This document shows, piece by piece, positions 9,367 through 14,048 of a stretch of DNA of 14,048 nucleotides. Numbering within the stretch: the stretch's first letter is position 1; each line of letters opens with the position of its first letter. The translations under genes and the position numbers were made by a program. Source of the stretch: an uncultured Pseudomonadota bacterium (lineage in GTDB: Bacteria > Pseudomonadota > Gammaproteobacteria > Burkholderiales > Eutrophovitaceae); the NCBI GenBank assembly GCA_937983055.1, contig CALJLA010000073.1, positions 1 to 14,048 on the forward strand. The letters run 5' to 3'. The notes beneath the pieces were generated by a model. That model was not told where the DNA came from. It worked only from the letters and a program-made list of their open reading frames with translations, and ran no database searches.

Positions 9367-9368
9367 CC
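9229..9368 (+). repeat. 140-bp unit 1: nuoD-start copy with structured core
   Basis: First of two tandem units with an exact 140-nt period (ATGs at 9229, 9369 and 9509). Bases 9229-9261 repeat the first 11 codons of nuoD, and 9262-9324 is a core that matches unit 2 at 54 of 63 positions. 9325-9362 is a tail unrelated to that of unit 2, and CTAGCC closes the unit before the next ATG. The core holds GGC-A-TAACCTCG (9268-9279), a 7-nt loop and CGAGGTTAGCC (9287-9297): an 11-bp stem with a bulged A. The outer arms (9248-9263 and 9302-9317) pair with three mismatches. Because 9229 lies where nuoD would normally begin, this first 33 nt is probably the ancestral nuoD start. Confidence 0.9.
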
Positions 9369-9506
9369 ATGGCAGAGATCCGTAACTACACGATGAATTT
9401 TAGCTCCGGCATAACTTCGGAACGGCCGAGGTTAGCCTTCACTGAAATTCATCGTGTGCAGGCGCTTGCGGTCGTGGCTGCTTCTGTGACGGGTAACGAG
9501 CGCTAG
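9369..9506 (+). CDS. Second 45-codon ORF sharing the NuoD N-terminus
   Basis: It reads MAEIRNYTMNF, then SSGITSERPRLAFTEIHRV, and ends ...ASVTGNER before TAG. It has exactly the length of the first small ORF. The two share SSGITS..PRLA..E.HRVQA, but their last 14 residues are unrelated. The stop TAG lies 2 nt before the ATG of the full-length nuoD, an arrangement that permits re-initiation. No family is recognised, and whether the peptide itself matters is unknown. Confidence 0.35.
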   Translation: MAEIRNYTMNFSSGITSERPRLAFTEIHRVQALAVVAASVTGNER

Positions 9507-9508
9507 CC
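9369..9508 (+). repeat. 140-bp unit 2: nuoD-start copy with structured core
   Basis: Same plan and length as unit 1 without indels. The first 33 nt differ from unit 1 at seven sites (six synonymous) and from the functional nuoD at three (all synonymous). The inner stem GGC-A-TAACTTCGG (9408-9420) pairs with CCGAGGTTAGCC (9426-9437) using one G-U pair. The outer stem ACACGATGAATTTTAG (9388-9403) pairs with CTGAAATTCATCGTGT (9442-9457) over 16 bp with one G-U. The 38-nt tail is 9465-9502. If the units are read as inserted pieces, they run from the core of one to the codon-11 TTT of the next: 9262-9401 and 9402-9541. Confidence 0.9.
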
Positions 9509-10762
9509 ATGGCGGAAATCCGCAACTACACGATGAATTTTGGGCCGCAGCATCCGGCGGCGCATGGCGTGCTGCGGCTGGTGCTGGAACTCGACGGCGA
9601 GGTCATCCAGCGCGCCGACCCGCATGTGGGCTTGCTGCACCGGGCGACCGAAAAGCTCGCCGAAAGCAAGACTTACCTGCAGTCGGTGCCGTACATGGAC
9701 CGGCTCGACTACGTCTCGATGATGTGCAACGAGCACGCCTACGTAATGGCGATCGAGAAGCTGCTCGAGCTGGAAGTGCCGCTGCGGGCCCAGTACATCC
9801 GGGTGATGTTCGACGAGATCACGCGGATCCTCAACCATCTCTTGTGGCTGGGCGCGCATGCGCTGGACGTCGGCGCGATGACGATGTTCCTGTACTGCTT
9901 CCGCGAGCGCGAGGACCTGATGGACTGCTACGAGGCGGTCTCGGGCGCGCGCCTGCACGCGGCCTACTACCGGCCCGGCGGCGTTTATCGAGACCTGCCG
10001 GACACCATGCCGCAGTTCCAGCCCTCGAAGTTTCGCAGCGAAAAAGAGGTGCGCGAGCTCAATCGCGCACGCACCGGCTCGCTGCTGGATTTCATCGACG
10101 ATTTCACCCGGCGGTTCCCGAAGCTGGTGGATGAGTATGAAACGCTGCTGACCGACAACCGCATCTGGAAGCAGCGCACCGTCGGCATCGGCGTGGTCAC
10201 GCCGGAGCGTGCCGTCGCGCTCGGCTTCACCGGGCCGATGCTGCGCGGTTCGGGGGTTGCGTGGGATCTGCGCAAGAAGCAGCCCTACGAGGTGTACGAC
10301 CGCGTCGAGTTCGACGTGCCGGTCGGCGTCAACGGCGACTGCTACGACCGTTACCTGGTGCGCATCGAGGAGATGCGGCAGTCCAACCGCATCATCCGAC
10401 AGTGCCTGGAGTGGCTGCGCGCCAATCCCGGCCCGGTGATGACGGACAATCACAAGGTCTCGCCGCCGTCGCGGCTGGCGATGAAGGCCAACATGGAGGA
10501 GCTGATTCATCACTTCAAGCTTTTCACCGAGGGCTTTCACGTGCCGCCGGGCGAGACCTACGCGGCGGTCGAGGCGCCCAAGGGTGAGTTCGGCATCTAC
10601 CTGGTGTCGGACGGCGCCAACAAACCCTACCGGATGAAAATCCGCGCGCCCGGCTTCGTGCATCTGTCGGCGCTCGACGAGATGGTGCGCGGGCACATGA
10701 TCGCCGACGTAGTGGCCGTCATCGGCACGCAGGACATCGTGTTCGGGGAGGTCGACCGGTGA
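9509..10762 (+). CDS. nuoD: NADH-quinone oxidoreductase subunit D
   Basis: The 49-kDa-type subunit that forms the quinone pocket with NuoB, related to [NiFe]-hydrogenase large subunits. The 417-residue protein is complete, with GPQHPAAHG (12-20), LLHRATEKLAESK (42-54), PYMDRLDYVSMMCNEHAY (61-78, including the family quinone-site Tyr68) and the C-terminal IGTQDIVFGEVDR. The start follows the TAG of the second small ORF by 2 nt, with only a weak GGGTAACGAG in front, so translation may depend on coupling through the upstream units. The TGA overlaps the nuoE start. Confidence 0.96.
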   Translation: MAEIRNYTMNFGPQHPAAHGVLRLVLELDGEVIQRADPHVGLLHRATEKLAESKTYLQSVPYMDRLDYVSMMCNEHAYVMAIEKLLELEVPLRAQYIRVMFDEITRILNHLLWLGAHALDVGAMTMFLYCFREREDLMDCYEAVSGARLHAAYYRPGGVYRDLPDTMPQFQPSKFRSEKEVRELNRARTGSLLDFIDDFTRRFPKLVDEYETLLTDNRIWKQRTVGIGVVTPERAVALGFTGPMLRGSGVAWDLRKKQPYEVYDRVEFDVPVGVNGDCYDRYLVRIEEMRQSNRIIRQCLEWLRANPGPVMTDNHKVSPPSRLAMKANMEELIHHFKLFTEGFHVPPGETYAAVEAPKGEFGIYLVSDGANKPYRMKIRAPGFVHLSALDEMVRGHMIADVVAVIGTQDIVFGEVDR

Positions 10763-11253
10763 ACGCGCCGATGGTGCTCAGTCCGGCGGCGCTTGCGCGC
10801 ATCGATCGCGAGATCGCGAAGTATCCGCCCGAGCGGCGCGCTTCGGCGGTGATGGCCGCGCTCGCCATCGCCCAGGACGAGAAGGGCTGGCTGGCGAGGG
10901 ACGCGATCGAGTTCGTCGCCACTTACCTCGATATGCCGCCAATCGCCGTGTGGGAGGTCGCCACGTTCTACAACATGTACAACCTGGAACAGCCCGGGCG
11001 CTTCAAGATCACGATCTGCACGAACCTGCCTTGCGCGCTGTCCGGCGCCGATACGGCGGCCGAGCACCTGAAGCGTCGCCTTGGCCTCGAATTCGGCCAG
11101 ACCGGCGCCGACGGCCTGTTCACGCTGAAGGAAGGCGAGTGCATGGGCGCGTGCGGCGACGCACCGGTGTGCCTGCTCAACGACAAGAAAATGCTGCCGC
11201 AGATGACCGCGGAGCGGCTCGACCAGCTGATCGAGGAGCTGAAACGGCAATGA
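10759..11253 (+). CDS. nuoE: NADH-quinone oxidoreductase subunit E
   Basis: The 24-kDa-type subunit of the NADH dehydrogenase module, with a thioredoxin-like fold holding [2Fe-2S] cluster N1a. Of 164 residues, the ligands are Cys87 and Cys92 (ICTNLPCALSG) and Cys128 and Cys132 (GECMGACGDAP). The helical N-terminal part has KYPPERRASAVMAAL and VATFYNMYN. The GTG at 10759 overlaps the nuoD stop; the ATG at 10771 is an alternative start that would lose 4 residues. Its TGA overlaps the nuoF ATG. Confidence 0.94.
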   Translation: MNAPMVLSPAALARIDREIAKYPPERRASAVMAALAIAQDEKGWLARDAIEFVATYLDMPPIAVWEVATFYNMYNLEQPGRFKITICTNLPCALSGADTAAEHLKRRLGLEFGQTGADGLFTLKEGECMGACGDAPVCLLNDKKMLPQMTAERLDQLIEELKRQ

Positions 11254-12554
11254 ACGCAGTGCTGCCGCATCTTGCGCCCGATTACTTTGGCCCCGACGCC
11301 ATCATCCTCAAGGGGTTGAATGGTCACAACTGGCGCCTGTCGGATTACGAGGCGCGTGGCGGCTACTCGGCGCTGCGCAAGCTGCTGGCCGGCAAGGTGC
11401 CGCCGGAGCAGGTGATCGCCGAGATCAAGAAATCGGCCTTGCGCGGGCGCGGCGGCGCGGGTTTCCCGACCGGGCTGAAGTGGAGCTTCATGCCGCGCGC
11501 CTTCCCCGGGCAGAAGTACCTGGTGTGCAATTCGGACGAGGGTGAGCCGGGCACGTTCAAGGATCGCGACATCCTGCGCTACAACCCCCACATCGTCATC
11601 GAGGGCATGGCGATCGCCGCCTACGCCATGGGCATCTCGGTCGGCTACAACTACATTCACGGCGAGATCTGGGAGATCTACGAGCGCTTCGAGCAGGCGC
11701 TGGAAGAGGCGCGGGCCGCGGGCTACCTTGGCGACAATATTCTCGGCTCCGGTTTCTCGTTCCAGCTGCACGCGCACCATGGCTGGGGTGCCTATATCTG
11801 CGGCGAGGAGACGGCGCTGCTGGAATCTCTGGAGGGCAAGAAAGGCCAGCCGCGCTTCAAGCCGCCGTTCCCGGCGAGCTACGGTCTGTACGGCAAGCCG
11901 ACCACCATCAACAATACCGAGACCTTCGCCGCGGTGCCCTGGATCATTCTCAACGGCGGCGATGCGTTTCTGTCGCTGGGTCGCGCCAACAACGGCGGCA
12001 CCAAGATCTTCTCGGTGTCCGGCGACGTGGAGCGGCCGGGCAATTACGAGGTGAAGCTGGGCACGCCGTTTGCCGACCTGCTCAAGCTCGCCGGCGGCAT
12101 GCGCGACGGCAAGCGCCTCAAGGCGGTGATTCCCGGCGGTTCGTCGATGCCGGTGCTGCCCGCCGACATCATGATGCAGACCGACATGGACTACGACTCG
12201 ATCGCCAAGGCCGGCTCGATGCTCGGGTCGGGCGCGGTCATCGTCATGAACGAGACGCGCTGCATGGTTCGCTGCCTGCAGCGCCTCTCCTATTTCTACT
12301 TCGAGGAATCCTGCGGCCAGTGCACGCCCTGTCGCGAAGGCACCGGCTGGCTCTACCGCATGGTTCACCGCATCGAGCATGGCCGCGGCCTGCCGGAGGA
12401 CATCGACAAGCTCAACACCGTATCGGACAACATCGCGGGACGCACCATCTGCGCCCTGGGCGACGCCGCGGCCTTGCCGGTAAAAAGTTTCATCAAGCAC
12501 TTCCGCCCGGAGTTCGAGCATCACATCGAGCACCGGAAATGCCTGGTCGGGTGA
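11250..12554 (+). CDS. nuoF: NADH-quinone oxidoreductase subunit F
   Basis: NADH-binding subunit that holds FMN and [4Fe-4S] cluster N3, where electrons enter complex I. The 434 residues are normal. The FMN/NADH loop GRGGAGFPTGLKW (66-78), CNSDEGEPGTFKDR (93-106) and YICGEETALLESLEG (182-196) are present. The cluster ligands are Cys355, Cys358 and Cys361 in ESCGQCTPCREG, and Cys401 in TICALGDAAA. The ATG overlaps the nuoE stop. A longer frame upstream reads through nuoE out of phase and is not real. Confidence 0.96.
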   Translation: MNAVLPHLAPDYFGPDAIILKGLNGHNWRLSDYEARGGYSALRKLLAGKVPPEQVIAEIKKSALRGRGGAGFPTGLKWSFMPRAFPGQKYLVCNSDEGEPGTFKDRDILRYNPHIVIEGMAIAAYAMGISVGYNYIHGEIWEIYERFEQALEEARAAGYLGDNILGSGFSFQLHAHHGWGAYICGEETALLESLEGKKGQPRFKPPFPASYGLYGKPTTINNTETFAAVPWIILNGGDAFLSLGRANNGGTKIFSVSGDVERPGNYEVKLGTPFADLLKLAGGMRDGKRLKAVIPGGSSMPVLPADIMMQTDMDYDSIAKAGSMLGSGAVIVMNETRCMVRCLQRLSYFYFEESCGQCTPCREGTGWLYRMVHRIEHGRGLPEDIDKLNTVSDNIAGRTICALGDAAALPVKSFIKHFRPEFEHHIEHRKCLVG

Positions 12555-12558
12555 GCTG

Positions 12559-13962
12559 ATGGTCAATCTCGAAATCGACGGCAAGGCAGTCGAAGTACCG
12601 GCGAACAGCACGGTGATGGATGCCGCCAGCAAGCTCGGCATCTACGTGCCGCATTTCTGCTACCACCGCAAGCTGTCGATCGCGGCCAACTGCCGCATGT
12701 GCCTGGTGCAGGTGGAGAAGGCGCCCAAGCCGCTGCCCGCATGCGCGACGCCGGTCACCGAAGGCATGCGGGTGTGGACGCATTCGGAGGCCGCGGTCAA
12801 CGCCCAGAAGGGCGTAATGGAGTTCTTGCTGATCAACCATCCGCTCGACTGCCCGATCTGCGACCAGGGGGGCGAGTGCCAGTTGCAGGACCTCGCGGTC
12901 GGCTACGGCGGCTCCAGTTCGCGCTACGGGGAGCCGAAGCGGGCGGTGCCCGTGAAGGAGCTCGGGCCGCTGGTCTCGGCCGAGGAGATGAGCCGCTGCA
13001 TCCACTGCACCCGCTGCGTGCGCTTCGGGCAGGAGATTGCCGGCGTGATGGAGCTCGGCATGGCCGGGCGCGGCGAGCATTCCGAGATCGTCGCCTTCGT
13101 CGGCCGCACGGTCGACTCCGAACTCTCCGGCAACATGATCGACGTGTGCCCGGTCGGTGCGCTGACCTCCAAGCCCTTCCGTTACAGTGCGCGCAATTGG
13201 GAGCTGTCGCGCCGCAAATCGGTGTCACCGCACGACTCGCTGGGGTCGAACCTGGTGGTCCAGGTCAAGCAGGACAAGGTCATGCGGGTGCTGCCGCTGG
13301 AGAACGAGGCGGTCAACGAATGCTGGCTCTCCGACCGCGACCGTTTCTCCTACGAGGGGCTGAATTCGCCCGAACGGCTCACCAACCCGATGGTCAAGCG
13401 CGACGGCGAATGGGAAGACGCTGACTGGCCGACCGCGCTGCAGCGGGTGGCGGACGAACGGCGCCGGGTGCGCGATGCGCACGGACCGGAATCGGTGGGC
13501 ATTCTGGCTGCCCCGCACGCCACGCTTGAAGAACTCTACCTCCTGAAGAAGCTGGCGCGCGGCCTCGGCGTGGGCAATATTGATTTTCGCCTGCGCCAGG
13601 CCGACTTCGGCCCCGGCGCGAGCGGCGTGCCGTGGCTTGGCATGCCGGTGGCCGAGCTGGGCGCCCTGCAGCGGGTGCTGGTCGTCGGCTCGACGCTGCG
13701 CAAGGAGCAGCCGCTGCTTGCGCAACGGCTGCGCCAGGCGGTCAGACGGGCCGCGCAGCTGTCGCTGCTCAATCCGGTGGACGACGATCCGCTCGCGCGG
13801 GTGCATGCACACATCGTGGTCTCGCCGGCCGCGATGCCGGCGGCGCTCGCGCGCATCGTCAGGGCGGCCGCCGAGCTCAAGGGCGAAGCGCCGCCGCCGG
13901 CGCTTGCGCAGGTCGCGGCCGACGACGCGGCGCGCCGGATCGCCGAAAGCCTGTGCGGTTGA
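12559..13962 (+). CDS. nuoG: NADH-quinone oxidoreductase subunit G, C-terminally truncated
   Basis: The 75-kDa-type iron-sulfur subunit that carries electrons from the NADH module towards NuoB. The cluster-binding part is complete: [2Fe-2S] ligands Cys34, Cys45, Cys48 and Cys62; N5 ligands His94, Cys98, Cys101 and Cys107; N4 ligands Cys147, Cys150, Cys153 and Cys197. The molybdopterin-oxidoreductase-like domain begins near residue 215 but ends at residue 467 with a TGA, whereas betaproteobacterial NuoG is usually close to 770 residues or more. Family-like sequence continues to about RIAESL (460-465) and then stops abruptly. The downstream 86 nt resemble nuoG in no frame, and nuoH is absent. 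Either the gene is broken by a rearrangement or the contig end is chimeric. Confidence 0.85.
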   Translation: MVNLEIDGKAVEVPANSTVMDAASKLGIYVPHFCYHRKLSIAANCRMCLVQVEKAPKPLPACATPVTEGMRVWTHSEAAVNAQKGVMEFLLINHPLDCPICDQGGECQLQDLAVGYGGSSSRYGEPKRAVPVKELGPLVSAEEMSRCIHCTRCVRFGQEIAGVMELGMAGRGEHSEIVAFVGRTVDSELSGNMIDVCPVGALTSKPFRYSARNWELSRRKSVSPHDSLGSNLVVQVKQDKVMRVLPLENEAVNECWLSDRDRFSYEGLNSPERLTNPMVKRDGEWEDADWPTALQRVADERRRVRDAHGPESVGILAAPHATLEELYLLKKLARGLGVGNIDFRLRQADFGPGASGVPWLGMPVAELGALQRVLVVGSTLRKEQPLLAQRLRQAVRRAAQLSLLNPVDDDPLARVHAHIVVSPAAMPAALARIVRAAAELKGEAPPPALAQVAADDAARRIAESLCG

Positions 13963-14048
13963 ACCTTGGCTTGCAGCAGTGTCAGCAATGCCGGAGTCGT
14001 CGTAGATGAAGTCAATGGCCTTGCGCTCCATCAGGTCGTAGTACACGT
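13963..14048. other. Unassigned tail after truncated nuoG
   Basis: The tail is 86 nt with about 55% G+C by hand count, clearly lower than the genes beside it. The + strand has stops in the nuoG frame and no likeness to nuoG in any frame. The minus strand is open from the edge, starting VYYDLMERKAIDFIYDDSG, which reads more like real protein than the usual arginine-rich shadow frames. It loosely recalls the end of trigger-factor-like proteins, but I cannot identify it. No inverted-repeat end or target duplication of an insertion sequence is visible. Confidence 0.4.

Noticed and set aside
9268..9437. Integron attC-like ends: GCATAAC and GTTAGCC flanking a hairpin in both 140-bp units
   Set aside because: The heptamers break the RYYYAAC and GTTRRRY consensus, the whole structure is under 30 nt, and there are no L boxes. 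It is too short and imperfect for attC.
9388..9457. Group II intron end or hammerhead-type ribozyme, suggested by the bulged A and the CTGAAA
   Set aside because: There is no domain V sequence, no CUGAUGA core, and the units are far too short for an intron. The bulged A alone is not enough.
9229..9508. CRISPR-like array, with conserved repeats and 38-nt variable segments
   Set aside because: The conserved part is about 100 nt, the repeats diverge mainly at synonymous codon sites, only two variable segments exist and no cas gene is present.
10968..12641. A 557-residue minus-strand reading frame opposite nuoE-nuoF
   Set aside because: It is antisense to well-conserved complex I genes, has no recognisable domain and has no start signal.
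13225..14046. A 273-residue minus-strand reading frame across the end of nuoG
   Set aside because: Most of it is an antisense shadow of nuoG with histidine/arginine-rich composition typical of GC-rich DNA. Only the part past 13962 looks protein-like, and it is noted separately.
13963..14048. Insertion sequence end interrupting nuoG
   Set aside because: No terminal inverted repeat can be recognised, no target duplication can be tested at a contig end, and the minus-strand frame has no stop before the junction, as a transposase gene would need.

Overview
The window is a GC-rich stretch (visibly about 65% G+C) of housekeeping genes, all on the + strand. It looks like a betaproteobacterium of the Rhodocyclales/Nitrosomonadales type. 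I base that on the NuoA-G protein sequences, the (ftsH-)folP-glmM-pst order and the tpiA-secG-tRNA-Leu-nuoA... order. The taxonomic call is from memory of gene order, not from a search. The left edge cuts folP and the right edge lies just beyond a broken nuoG, so this may be a whole assembled contig.

Layout: 1-2156 holds folP (5' end missing) and glmM, for folate and cell-wall amino-sugar synthesis. 2157-2302 holds two hairpins and a probable PhoB-controlled promoter. 2303-6117 is the high-affinity phosphate transporter pstS-pstC-pstA-pstB, with an intrinsic terminator between pstS and pstC and no phoU after pstB. 6118-6365 is non-coding, with competing hairpins and a good sigma70 promoter. 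6366-7509 is tpiA and secG. 7566-7650 is tRNA-Leu(GAG). 7761-13962 is nuoA-B-C-D-E-F-G, the peripheral-arm half of respiratory complex I plus NuoA, with tightly coupled or overlapping genes.

The unusual part lies between nuoC and nuoD (9225-9508). The normal start of nuoD, right after nuoC, is followed by two tandem units of exactly 140 bp. Each begins with a near-copy of the first 11 codons of nuoD, differing almost only at synonymous sites. Each then diverts into a structured core shared by both units: an inner hairpin with a bulged A inside an outer stem whose right arm is an inverted copy of nuoD codons. A 38-nt tail of equal length but unrelated sequence follows, and the unit ends in a stop codon 2 nt before the next ATG. 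Both units stay open as 45-codon reading frames, so translation could pass nuoC -> small ORF 1 -> small ORF 2 -> nuoD. I do not recognise this arrangement. It looks like a small cassette that enters the 5' end of a gene and restores that gene's start, or like a tandem leader that regulates nuoD.

The second anomaly is nuoG. It is intact through all its iron-sulfur ligands but stops at 467 residues, well short of the usual length. It is followed by 86 nt of lower-GC sequence unrelated to nuoG, which suggests a rearrangement or a chimeric contig end.
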